A stretch of DNA of 64,000 nucleotides, taken from NCBI GenBank assembly GCA_965242855.1, contig OZ251509.1:3410001-3474000 (forward strand), in the 5' to 3' direction. Below, piece by piece: positions 44,701 through 52,184 of the stretch. How positions within the stretch are numbered: the stretch's first letter is position 1; every line of letters begins with the position of its first letter. Position numbers and translations under genes: made by a program. The DNA comes from WTGU01 sp965242855. Its GTDB lineage: Bacteria; Pseudomonadota; Alphaproteobacteria; UBA828. The notes below the pieces were generated by a model. That model was not told the origin of the DNA. It saw nothing but the letters and a program-made list of their open reading frames with translations, and ran no database searches.

Positions 44701-47222
44701 GCGCCGGCGACGGTGACGAGCTGGTTGCGCAGGGCGACCGCATCCGCGCCCTCGCCGTGCGTCGCCGCCACGAGGTCGTCGGCAGTAGCGCCATCGTTCA
44801 TGCCGAAGCCGTAGGTGTACTTCTTGGCCACCATCAGGCCCGGTCCCGCGTTGGCGACGTGGACGCCCGCCGCGCCGCCGGTCACGGTCGCGCCCGCGCC
44901 GACGGTGACGCTGATGGCGCCGTTGCTGTCGTTCGGCGTCGCGTAGTAGGCGCGGATGCCGTCGCCCCGCGAGTCGATGGAGCCGCCCGTCATGGCGATG
45001 CGGACGTCGTCCAGGTTGTAGCGGCCCAGCAGCGCCTGCACCGCCGCCTTGTAGTCGCTGGGGAAGCCCGCGTCCGCATCGTTGAGCGCGCTGGTGAGGG
45101 CCGTGGCGTCGCCCGCCGCCACCGCCCGCAGCACGGCCTTCTCAGCGTCCGAGAGGCCCTGCGCCAGGATGTTCCGCAGCAGGGTTCTGGTGGCCCCGTC
45201 GTTCGTTTGGAGATACGCCACGATCTCCGCGTCCGTCACGTCGGCTAGGCTGGTCGCGGTCGAGTCGATGGCCTCGAAGACCGCCGCCGCGACCGCGAGG
45301 TCGTCGTTGTCGAGCGCCGCCCGGAGCTGCTTGACGTAGGCGTTGCCGCTGGCGGTGGCACCCGTCGGCACGGCCGTTAGCTGCGCCGCGTTGTCCGCGA
45401 ACGCGCCCGGGTCGTCGCCCTTGGCCGCCTGCGCCGCCACGTCGCGCCAGGACAGGGCGTGCGCCTCGATGCCCGCCGCCGCGCCCCAGCGGACGGACTC
45501 CGCGACGGCCTTCACGGCCGCCGACTCCTGGTCGAAGGAGAGCGCTTGCGCGGCGCTCGCCGCCCGGAAGCGGCCCCGGTCGTTCTCCGCCGTCCCGCGC
45601 GCGATGCTTCCTCCCGCCCAGTCGACGTCGATCGCGGGAACGTGATTCCCGTCGCTGTCCACGCTGCGCGTATCACCCATGGCGTTTTCGCGCGTGACCT
45701 GGAGGTAGACGCCCGTGCGGCCCGAAATCGTCCCCGCCGTCTGGTCGAAGTCGATCCGCGCCGCCCTGCCGACGTAGACGCCGTGCCACCGCCCCGAGAC
45801 GTCGGCGCTGTTCGTGACCGTGACGTCGCCCTCGGCGCCCCGCGCGAGCCGGATGCCGTCCCCGTCCTCCGACGCGACGGCGCCGGAGTTCGTGAGCGTG
45901 AGGGCGGCCGTCTTCGCCGCGCCCATGACGGCGTAGAGGGCGTGGTTCTTCGAGCTGAGATCGCCGCTGTTGGTGATCGTCACGGCGCCGCTGCCGTTCT
46001 CCGTCAGCCAGATGGCGTGCCCCGCGCCCGCCGCCGCGTCGGCCGTCACCGTCACGTCGCCGCTGTTGGTGAGGGTCGTCGCGCCGGCGCCGCTGTGCTT
46101 TTCGAGCCGGAGGCCGAGGGTGGCCGCGCTGACGGCGCCGCGGTTCGTCAGCGTGGCGGCGCCGTTGTTCGTCAGCCTGGAGTCGCCGTTGGCGTGGACG
46201 AGATGAATGCCCGACCCCAGCGGCGCGTCGATGTCGCCCTCGTTGTCGACCTCGGCGGCGCCGATGCCCCGGTAGTTCATGACGATGCCGTATTTGTCCG
46301 CGCCCGACACCGCGATGTCGCCCGTGTTGGTGATCGTCGCGCCGCCGGTGAAGGTGTTCAGGGTGGACAGGGGGGCGCTCACCCAAGGCGCGACGACCCG
46401 GCTGTACCACAGGTAGATGCCCTCCTCCCCCGAGCTGATGTCGCCGTTGTTCGTGATCGTCGTCGCCCCGGTGATGTTCGAGACGTTCCTCGCGAACAGA
46501 ATGCCTCTCTTGGCGGCGAAGATCGGCGCCGCGCTGGTGATGGTGGCCGGGCCGGAGCCTCGGCCTCCGGAGCCGCCCAGCACCGCCCAGAGGCCGTTCT
46601 GCTTCATCGGGGCGGCCGCCGAGCCGATGGTCACCCCGCGCCTCAGTTCTATCGTCGTCGCCGCCGAATTGTTGACGCTCTGTACGTCCGTCCGGAAGTA
46701 CACGCCGTTGTTCCGGTCGGTGTCGGTGTTCGTGCTCGTCCCCTGGACGATGTTCACGACGTGGGGGGTCCCGTCCGTCTCGCCCCCGATGATGATATGG
46801 GCCCAGTCGTTCGAGCCCGTGCCGCCGCGCGCGTAGACGCCGACCGACTGCGTGCTCGTGCCATCGGTCGTGGCCGTGATCGTGGTCGTCGCGCCGGCGC
46901 TGCCCGGGACGTTGATACGGTTGTTGCCCTGCAGCCACCGGCCCGTGTCCGCTCCCCCGTAGAAGATGCCGTCGGGATACGACGCGCCCGAGCAGGTGAC
47001 GACGGCGTTAAGGCTCGCGGCCCCGCATTCCTGTATCGCCCGCGCGTCCCCCGGCGCGAGGAGCAACGCCGCCGCCAGCAGCGCGGCCCCCAGCGCGCCA
47101 GAAACGCGCATGGCCGGCTTCCCGCCCGCCGCGTCCGGAAGGCGGGCCTTCATGCCGGCAACCCATGCGGGGGGGGGGGGGGGGGGAAGGAAAAAACGCC
47201 TGCCGTCAGAGCTCCCAACCAT
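41712..47222 (-). CDS. large autotransporter with C-terminal beta-barrel, predicted phase-variable
   Basis: This type V secreted surface protein has 1836 residues. The N-terminus has an extension of about 37 residues, then a signal peptide (SGALGAALLAAALLLAPGDA near residue 40). The passenger starts with repeats of the pattern TITNxGDI (residues about 65-495), followed by two copies of a roughly 523-residue module. The C-terminal 280 residues form an autotransporter beta-barrel ending GLELQVQF with a terminal Phe. The ATG at 47222 has a strong GAGGGAGG site 8 bases upstream; 12 codons later comes a run of 18 C read as six prolines. Internal ATGs at 47153 and 47111 are alternative starts. It may mediate adhesion or biofilm formation; passenger function unknown. 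Confidence 0.88.
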   Translation of the reverse strand: MVGSSDGRRFFLPPPPPPAWVAGMKARLPDAAGGKPAMRVSGALGAALLAAALLLAPGDARAIQECGAASLNAVVTCSGASYPDGIFYGGADTGRWLQGNNRINVPGSAGATTTITATTDGTSTQSVGVYARGGTGSNDWAHIIIGGETDGTPHVVNIVQGTSTNTDTDRNNGVYFRTDVQSVNNSAATTIELRRGVTIGSAAAPMKQNGLWAVLGGSGGRGSGPATITSAAPIFAAKRGILFARNVSNITGATTITNNGDISSGEEGIYLWYSRVVAPWVSAPLSTLNTFTGGATITNTGDIAVSGADKYGIVMNYRGIGAAEVDNEGDIDAPLGSGIHLVHANGDSRLTNNGAATLTNRGAVSAATLGLRLEKHSGAGATTLTNSGDVTVTADAAAGAGHAIWLTENGSGAVTITNSGDLSSKNHALYAVMGAAKTAALTLTNSGAVASEDGDGIRLARGAEGDVTVTNSADVSGRWHGVYVGRAARIDFDQTAGTISGRTGVYLQVTRENAMGDTRSVDSDGNHVPAIDVDWAGGSIARGTAENDRGRFRAASAAQALSFDQESAAVKAVAESVRWGAAAGIEAHALSWRDVAAQAAKGDDPGAFADNAAQLTAVPTGATASGNAYVKQLRAALDNDDLAVAAAVFEAIDSTATSLADVTDAEIVAYLQTNDGATRTLLRNILAQGLSDAEKAVLRAVAAGDATALTSALNDADAGFPSDYKAAVQALLGRYNLDDVRIAMTGGSIDSRGDGIRAYYATPNDSNGAISVTVGAGATVTGGAAGVHVANAGPGLMVAKKYTYGFGMNDGATADDLVAATHGEGADAVALRNQLVTVAGAVTGGTDAAVRLSGGGAVIVMEGGSAHAGSSGVGVLADGPALVYVDGEVRGGAGGAAAVHLSGGGSVTVGPNGRVQADGADNAIRGGATDETMVALTLASERLVPYREDLITQVDGSLAGVDSARLREDRDGVPTGYSQELRITGNGLLDTSKFPSRPAPPSSSCPEAADGRCDIDQGETISDRRTGVYAAVPRASAPGETRAAVAQPLIDVTWTGTFSHAEGSSDEGRFTAESAGEALAFDREASAGKAVEKTIRWDAPAGIEAHALSWRDVAAEVAKGDDPGEIADAAAQTAAVPTGATADDNAYVAQFKAALGNEEVAVAAAVLEAIKTGATSPDDVMDADVVAYLRTDDAVTRALLRNVLAQSLSDKEKAVLRAVATNDGLDAALDDPDAGFSDAYKTAVRALLERYNLGDVRVNMTAGSIDSRGDGIRAYYATPHAMNGGINVTVAAGASVTGAKAGVYVANAGPGLRLEKKYTPGFAEGDDPDEVVAVTRGEGADAVPLLDQRVKVEGTVTGGTDAAVHLSGGGAVIVEKGGRVLAGASGVAILVNDPGPALIYIDGEVRGGVGGAAAVHLTGGGNVVIGLNANVDPNGADNAIQGGGPDGPEVDIIWVIASQNKADVDAAHERVKGSFDGVGAETYREDRNGRPTGYTDEVRRNPDGTADTSRFELDVPEDGEPGRGGGGMAFSCAGAGDRRCRLYEALPSMLLAMNAPPSYAERTSAARDGNGGWARVEAARGKWQARKATTGTLAYDHRRSMVHAGVDFIAGESARVGASMHALKGKAEMAGVGSVKLNGMGGGLSATWLAGGFYVDAQAAMTLYDVDVESYTHGRMTKEDVSGAGYALAVDVGRRMPVGGMFVTPRAGLVWSKVDLSEFTDMERAGGSRARVSMTSVEDVDSVKGRLGVMLKTEMGSGDGAVFGSLDVEREFSDETAVKVGEEVLKTEARPTAVRLGLGGAFRVDENTQVRATAGYRTSGGGMSEYSGGLELQVQF
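42596..44164 (-). repeat. autotransporter passenger module, copy 2
   Basis: The segment of about 1.57 kb inside the autotransporter gene encodes a second copy of a 523-residue module that precedes it (fwd 44165-45735). Shared landmarks are RTGVY at the start, IEAHALSWRDVAA, GSIDSRGDGIRAYYATP and GGTDAAV.LSGGGAVIV. The copies have clearly diverged, so the duplication is not recent. Boundaries are approximate. Confidence 0.8.
44165..45735 (-). repeat. autotransporter passenger module, copy 1
   Basis: This first copy of the module lies upstream of copy 2 in the reading direction. Each module starts with ISxRTGVY-like sequence, has a helical middle (AVLRAVA and neighbouring helices around 45110-45280) and ends in beta-helix-like repeats rich in GGGAVIV. 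The helical insert within a beta-helix passenger is unusual. Confidence 0.8.
47169..47186 (-). repeat. 18-base homopolymer (poly-C on coding strand) in autotransporter 5' end
   Basis: Eighteen G on the plus strand (C on the coding strand) lie 12 codons after the ATG at 47222. Eighteen bases keep the downstream autotransporter in frame. A change by one or two bases would shift it out of frame, the classical arrangement for slipped-strand phase variation. Confidence 0.85.
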
Positions 47223-47371
47223 CCTCGGAACCTCCCTCAAGAAACCGTCCGACCCGAACCGTTCGCGCCGCCCGGCGACGCCATCCCAAGCTATCGCCTA
47301 CCCGACTTCGCACGCAAGCGTCGCGAATGTCGTGCGCGGCGGCGGTCGGACCACGGAAGGAGGGACACGGC

Positions 47372-48403
47372 TCAGGGCCGCAGGATCATGCGGCCGAAGA
47401 AATCGCGGCTTTCCATGAGCGCATGCGCGGCCGGCGCGTCGCGAAGGGGGAAGGCGCGGTGGATGACGGGCGCGAGCGCGCCTGCCGCCATCAGCTCGAG
47501 CACCCGCCGCACCTGCGCCTTGGTCGAGCGGCCGCAGCCGTGGAGCGTGACGTGCTTGCGGAAGAGATCGACGAAATCGATCTCCACCCGCTCGCCGCCG
47601 TGGGCGCCGATGGTGGCGAGCCGCGCGCCGGCGGCGAGCGCGTCGATCGAGCGGACGAGGATCGCGCCCCCGGTCATTTCCAGCGCCGCATCCACCCCCT
47701 TGCCGCCGGTCAGCCGCCGGGCCGCGGCGCCGATGTCCTCGCGCGCGTAGTTGATCGTCTCGTCGGCGCCGAGGGCGCGCGCCTTTTCGAGCTTCTCGTC
47801 CGCACCGGCGGCGGCGATCACCCGCGCGCCGGCGAGCTTGGCGATCTGCACGGCCGCTGAGCCGACGCCGCCGCCGGCGGCGGTCACCAGGACCGTTTCG
47901 CCGGGCCCGAGCCGCGCCACCTCGATCAGCGCTTCCCAGGCGGTGGCGAAGGGGATCTGCCCGGCCACCGCGTCCTCGTAGGAGAGCGCGTCGGGCAGGC
48001 GGACGAGATGCGCCTCCCGCACCTTGAGATACTCCGCATAGCCGCCCCAGACGGTGACCCCGAGCACGTCGGCATCGGCGCAGAGATTCTCGCGGCCGTC
48101 GAGGCAAAGCGCGCAGACGCCGCAGTTCAGCATGAAATGGGGCGCCACCCGGTCGCCCGCCGCGAAGCGCGTGACGCCGGCGCCCGTTTCGACGACCGCG
48201 CCCGCGGCGTCGACCCCCATGACGTGGGGCATCGCGCTCTCCACGCCGAAGAGGCCCTTGCGAAGATCGGTGTCGCAATGGTTCACGCCGCAGGCATGGA
48301 CCTTGATCACGACCTCGCCGGGGCCGGCGGCCGGCGTCTGCGCGTCTTCGTAAACGAGGGTGTCGAACGCCTCGCCGTAACCGTGGATCACCGCCGCCTT
48401 CAT
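47372..48403 (-). CDS. zinc-binding dehydrogenase (MDR alcohol dehydrogenase family)
   Basis: This 343-residue medium-chain dehydrogenase has catalytic-zinc region GVNHCDTDLRKG (near residue 39) and PHVMGVDAAG. A complete structural zinc lobe with four cysteines is visible in NCGVCALCLDGRENLC near residue 93. The nucleotide motif AAGGGVGSAAVQIAKLAG follows near 174. The ATG at 48403 overlaps the stop of the HDAC-like gene by 4 bases. It probably reduces or oxidises small alcohols, aldehydes or enals. The acetoin-utilisation-like HDAC gene upstream does not fix the substrate. Confidence 0.9.
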   Translation of the reverse strand: MKAAVIHGYGEAFDTLVYEDAQTPAAGPGEVVIKVHACGVNHCDTDLRKGLFGVESAMPHVMGVDAAGAVVETGAGVTRFAAGDRVAPHFMLNCGVCALCLDGRENLCADADVLGVTVWGGYAEYLKVREAHLVRLPDALSYEDAVAGQIPFATAWEALIEVARLGPGETVLVTAAGGGVGSAAVQIAKLAGARVIAAAGADEKLEKARALGADETINYAREDIGAAARRLTGGKGVDAALEMTGGAILVRSIDALAAGARLATIGAHGGERVEIDFVDLFRKHVTLHGCGRSTKAQVRRVLELMAAGALAPVIHRAFPLRDAPAAHALMESRDFFGRMILRP

Positions 48404-49332
48404 CCGCCCCTCCCCGCGGCCCCGGCCCGCGCCGCGACGGCCGCCGCGGCGCGGTGGAGGCCGGCATGGCGGCGCGCCAGGCGGTCCACGTCGTCCGCGT
48501 AGCCGCCGCCCACGACGCAAGCCGTCGGTGCGCCCACCCCGCGGCAGGTCTCGATCACGAAGCGGTCGCGCCGGGCGAGCCCCGCGTCGCCCAGGCTCAG
48601 CCGGCCGAGCGCGTCCTCGACATGAGGGTCGACGCCGGCGTTGTAGAACACGATGTCCGGCCGGTGCCGGGCCAGCAGGGCGGGGAGATGGGTCTCCACC
48701 ACCGAGAGATAGACTGCATCGCCGGTGCCCGGCGGGATGCCCACGTCCAGGTCGCTCGCGCCCTTGCGGTGCGGATAGTTGGCCTCGCAATGGACGGAGA
48801 AGGTGAAGACGTCCGGGTCGCCCCGGAAGATCGCCGCCGTCCCGTCGCCCTGGTGGACGTCGAGATCGACCACCAGCGCCCGCCCGATCAGCCCCTCGGC
48901 GCGCAGCGCGCGGATCGCCACGGCGACGTCGTTGAAGAGGCAGAAGCCCGCGCCGTGGTCGGCGAAGGCGTGGTGGCTGCCGCCGGCGGTGTTGCAGGCG
49001 AGGCCGTATTCCAGCGCGAGCCGCGCGGTCGCCACCGTGCCGCCGACGGCCGCGCGGGCGCGTCTCACCAGCGCGGCCGAGAGCGGCAGACCCAGGCGCC
49101 GCCGGGCGCGGCCGTCGAGCGCGAGGCCCAGGACCGCGTCGACGTGGCCCTCGTCGTGGGCGAGGGCCAGCCATTCGCGGCGCGCCGGTTCGGGCGCGGC
49201 CAGATCCGTCGGCGCGATCACCGCGTCCGCCAGCAGCACGTCCTTGATCCGCCCGAACTTGGCCATGGGGAAGCGATGGCCGGGCGGCAGCGGCGCCGTG
49301 TAGTCGGGGTGGAAAACGACCGGAAGGCCCAC
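48400..49332 (-). CDS. histone deacetylase-like amidohydrolase
   Basis: This 310-residue protein belongs to the arginase/HDAC fold (acetoin utilisation AcuC, acetylpolyamine aminohydrolase, bacterial HDAH). The catalytic tandem His are in NTAGGSHHAFADHGAGFCLF near residue 115, and zinc ligands Asp and His in VDLDVHQGDGTA near 153, with the third Asp in YNAGVDPH near 223. The start is a GTG at 49332 (rather than ATG), 21 bases after the ArsC stop. It likely removes acyl groups from small molecules or proteins; substrate unknown. Confidence 0.9.
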   Translation of the reverse strand: MGLPVVFHPDYTAPLPPGHRFPMAKFGRIKDVLLADAVIAPTDLAAPEPARREWLALAHDEGHVDAVLGLALDGRARRRLGLPLSAALVRRARAAVGGTVATARLALEYGLACNTAGGSHHAFADHGAGFCLFNDVAVAIRALRAEGLIGRALVVDLDVHQGDGTAAIFRGDPDVFTFSVHCEANYPHRKGASDLDVGIPPGTGDAVYLSVVETHLPALLARHRPDIVFYNAGVDPHVEDALGRLSLGDAGLARRDRFVIETCRGVGAPTACVVGGGYADDVDRLARRHAGLHRAAAAVAARAGAAGRGG

Positions 49333-49353
49333 GGGCGCGCGGACTACGGCGGA

Positions 49354-49701
49354 CTACAGGAGCGCCAGCACGTTCTCGGGCGGGCGGCCCAGGGCCGCGC
49401 GGGCGCCGCTGACGACGATGGGGCGCTCGATGACGATCGGGTGCGCGGCCATGCGTTCGACCAGCGCGCGGCGGGAGAGGCCCTCGTCGGCCATGCCGGC
49501 CTCGCGGTAGGCGGCCTCCTTCGTGCGCAGCAGCGCGCGCGGCTCCATCCCGAGCCTGGCCAGGATGGCCTCGATCTCGTCGGCCGACGGCGGCGTCTTC
49601 AGGTATTCCACGACCCGCGGCCGGACGCCGCGCTCGGCCAGCAATTGCAGGGCCCGGCGCGACTTGGAGCAGCGCGGGTTGTGGTAAATAGTCACCGCCA
49701 T
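49354..49701 (-). CDS. arsC: arsenate reductase, ArsC (glutaredoxin-coupled type)
   Basis: This 115-residue protein has the ArsC-family active site HNPRCSKSRRAL with catalytic Cys near residue 11. The region LRTKEAAYREAG and the late arginine motif HPIVIERPIVV near residue 86 match glutaredoxin-coupled arsenate reductases such as E. coli plasmid ArsC. No arsB, arsR or acr3 lies nearby, so it may serve another thiol function. The ATG at 49701 is behind a weak site. A MITE-like repeat begins 79 bases upstream on the far side. Confidence 0.88.
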   Translation of the reverse strand: MAVTIYHNPRCSKSRRALQLLAERGVRPRVVEYLKTPPSADEIEAILARLGMEPRALLRTKEAAYREAGMADEGLSRRALVERMAAHPIVIERPIVVSGARAALGRPPENVLALL

Positions 49702-49779
49702 GGCGTCTTTCCCGGTGCATCGCGCGGCGGCGCGACTCTGGCACGCCCGCGGGTGCGATGTCCAGAAACCCCGCCCGCG

Positions 49780-49899
49780 GGCAGTGTCTCATGTTTGCGA
49801 CATGGCGCTCCGGGTGCGCCTGCGTTCGCCATGTATGCATCATGCATGGGGCGCTTCGCGGCGCGGCGCGCCTTGAACGTTTCAAACCGGGACACCACC
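49780..49899 (-). repeat. MITE-like element, copy C, fused to the mscS-like gene
   Basis: This 120-base element is the inverted counterpart of copy A. Its right end, read on the minus strand as GGTGGTGTCCCGGTTTGAAA and two more bases, matches copy A at 21 of 22 positions. Interiors align with an extra 4-10 bases here. The plus-strand frame through the element continues into the mscS-like gene and contains candidate ATG starts at 49831 and 49846. Confidence 0.75.
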
Positions 49900-52122
49900 C
49901 GCCCGCGCCGGGCCGTGGCGGCGGCGCTGGCGTTTCTCTGGCTGGCGTTTCCCCTGCTGGCGGGGGGCGCGGGCGCCAGCGCCCAGACGTCCGCCGGCGG
50001 CGGCGATGCGGCCCAGGTCCGCGCGCTGGAGCGCATGGTCGAGACCCTCGAATCGCCTGAGCGGCGCGCGCGGTTCCTGGCCGACCTCAAGGCCGCGCTC
50101 GCCGCCGAGCGGGCGACGCGGGAGGCGGCGCCCGAAGACGGCGCATCGGCGCTGCGCGCGCTCTCCGACGGGCTCGCCGCCGCCGGCGGCCGGATCGCCC
50201 TGCTCGCGCGGCAGGTCGCCGACGTCCCGGACGCCGCCCGCTGGCTCGCCGAGCGGTGGCGCGCGCCGGGCGGGCGCGAAGCCTGGCTGATCGGCCTCGG
50301 CAAGCTGCTCGCCGTCGTCGTGGGAGGGATCGCCGCGGGGCTGCTCGCGTTCCGGGGCTTGCGCAAGCCGCGCCGCCTGGTCGAGCGGATGGAGAGGCCC
50401 TCCCGCTGGCTCGGGCCGCCCCTGCTGTTCGGCTACCATCTGCTGCGCCTCGCGCCGCATCTCGTCACGGTCGGCGTCGGCTACGGCGTGCTGGCCGTGA
50501 TCGGGCCGTCCGAACCCGTGCGCCTGGTCGCGATCTCGGTCCTCAACGCCCATCTGGTCGCGAGCATCGTCAAGATGGCGGGCGCCCAGGCGCTCGCGCC
50601 CCACACGCCGCAGTTCCGCCTGACGGCGTTCACCGACGAGACGGCCTTCTACTGTGCGATCTGGTGGCGCCGGCTGGTCAACATCACGGTGTACGGGTAT
50701 TTCTTCTGCCAAGCCGCCCTCCTGCTCGGCCTGCCCGGGAGCGGCTACGCCGCGCTGGTCCACCTTCTCGGCATCCTCGTGGTCGGGCTCCTCGTCGTCC
50801 TGATCCTTCAGAACCGCGCGCCCTTCGCGCGCTGGATGCGCATGGCGAGCCGCGCCGGCGGGGCGCGGTCCCACGTGAAGCTCTTCGCGTTCCTGGGCCG
50901 GCTCGCGGATTTCTGGCACGTCCCGGCGATCCTCTACGTCGTCGCCGGCGGGCTGCTCTCCGCGGCGCGCGGGTTGGAAGGCTTCGTCTTCCTGGCCAAG
51001 AGCACCGCCGCGACGATCGCCATCGCCTGGGCCGCGGGCTTCGCCGTGGTGGCGATCCGCCGCGCCTTCGTGCGGGGGTTCCGCGTCCGCCCCGAATTGC
51101 GCGCGCGCTATCCGGGGCTCCAGGCGCGGGTGGAGCGTTACCTGCCGGTGGCGCGCGCGGCGTTGCAGGCGGTCGTCCTTCTGTTCGCGGCCTGCCTCGT
51201 GCTCGAGGCGTGGAACGCCGACGCCTTCGCCTGGCTCGCGAGCGCGGCGGGCCGGGCGGTGATCGGCACCCTCGCGGCGATCGCCGCCATCGTCGTGATC
51301 GCCATGCTGGTGCTGGAGATCGCGGCCTCGCTCATCGACCGCTACCTCTCCGCGGTGGACGGCGAAGGCCGGCCGGTGGAGCGCAGCCAGCGCGCCCGCA
51401 CGCTGTTGCCGCTGACGCGCAACGCGCTGCGCGTCGTGGTCGGCGTGGTCGCGGTCCTGATGATCCTCTCCGAGGTCGGCATCGACATCGCGCCGATCCT
51501 GGCCGGCGTCGGCGTCGTCGGGCTGGCCGTGGGCTTCGGCGCCCAGACGCTGGTCAAGGACATCATCACCGGGCTCTTCATCCTCCTGGAGGACAGCGTC
51601 GCCGTGGGCGATTTCGTGACCGCCGGCGGCCATTCCGGGACGGTCGAGGCGATCACGATCCGCACCATCCGCCTGCGCGATCTCGGCGGCAAGGTGCACA
51701 CGGTGCCGTTCAGCGCCGTCGATTCCGTGACCAACGAAACCAAGGGCTTCTCCCGCTACGTGATCGACGCGGGCGTCGCCTACCGGGAGGATTACGACGA
51801 GGTCGCGGCCGTCATGCGCGCGGTCGGCGACGATCTGCTCCGCGACCCCGAATTCGGCCCGAACATGCTGGAGCCGCTGGAGATCATGGGCCTCGACGCC
51901 TTCGGCGATTCCGCGGTCGTCGTCCGCGCCCGGCTCAAGACCCTGCCCGGCAGGCAATGGGCGACGGGGCGCGAATACAACCGCCGGCTGAAGGCGGCGT
52001 TCGACGCGCGCGGCATCGAAATCCCCTTCCCGCACACCACAATCTATTTCGGCGAGGACAAGCAAGGCGAGGCCCCCGCCGCCCGCCTCGCCCTCCATCG
52101 TCGCACCCCGCCCCCTCCCTGA
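49846..52122 (+). CDS. mechanosensitive channel, MscS family (large form)
   Basis: This protein of about 758 residues releases solutes on osmotic downshock. It has a signal-like hydrophobic start (AAALAFLWLAFPLLAGG), a coiled-coil periplasmic part, then several transmembrane helices. The conserved MscS core is GVVGLAVGFGAQTLVKDII followed by GLFILLEDSVAVGDFV about 190 residues from the end, then the cytoplasmic beta domain with GTVEAITIRTIRLRDLGG. Starts at ATG 49846 or 49831 lie inside repeat copy C; a GTG at 49915 just after it could be the ancestral start. Upstream frame is open but only antisense to HDAC and arsC. Confidence 0.88.
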   Translation: MGRFAARRALNVSNRDTTRPRRAVAAALAFLWLAFPLLAGGAGASAQTSAGGGDAAQVRALERMVETLESPERRARFLADLKAALAAERATREAAPEDGASALRALSDGLAAAGGRIALLARQVADVPDAARWLAERWRAPGGREAWLIGLGKLLAVVVGGIAAGLLAFRGLRKPRRLVERMERPSRWLGPPLLFGYHLLRLAPHLVTVGVGYGVLAVIGPSEPVRLVAISVLNAHLVASIVKMAGAQALAPHTPQFRLTAFTDETAFYCAIWWRRLVNITVYGYFFCQAALLLGLPGSGYAALVHLLGILVVGLLVVLILQNRAPFARWMRMASRAGGARSHVKLFAFLGRLADFWHVPAILYVVAGGLLSAARGLEGFVFLAKSTAATIAIAWAAGFAVVAIRRAFVRGFRVRPELRARYPGLQARVERYLPVARAALQAVVLLFAACLVLEAWNADAFAWLASAAGRAVIGTLAAIAAIVVIAMLVLEIAASLIDRYLSAVDGEGRPVERSQRARTLLPLTRNALRVVVGVVAVLMILSEVGIDIAPILAGVGVVGLAVGFGAQTLVKDIITGLFILLEDSVAVGDFVTAGGHSGTVEAITIRTIRLRDLGGKVHTVPFSAVDSVTNETKGFSRYVIDAGVAYREDYDEVAAVMRAVGDDLLRDPEFGPNMLEPLEIMGLDAFGDSAVVVRARLKTLPGRQWATGREYNRRLKAAFDARGIEIPFPHTTIYFGEDKQGEAPAARLALHRRTPPPP

Positions 52123-52184
52123 CTTTTCCGGCGCCCGGGCCGGCGCGGTGGCGACGCCGGCGGGGTCGGGTTAATCTGGGGCGT

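Noticed and set aside
42204..45248. 1014-residue plus-strand open frame opposite the autotransporter
   Set aside because: It is a product of high GC and the repetitive passenger; its translation is Arg/His/Asp-rich low complexity and mirrors the opposite strand.
48454..49830. In-frame N-terminal extension of the mscS-like gene
   Set aside because: It is antisense to the HDAC-like and arsC genes, low-complexity, and far longer than the family; only the last part next to the repeat is plausible.
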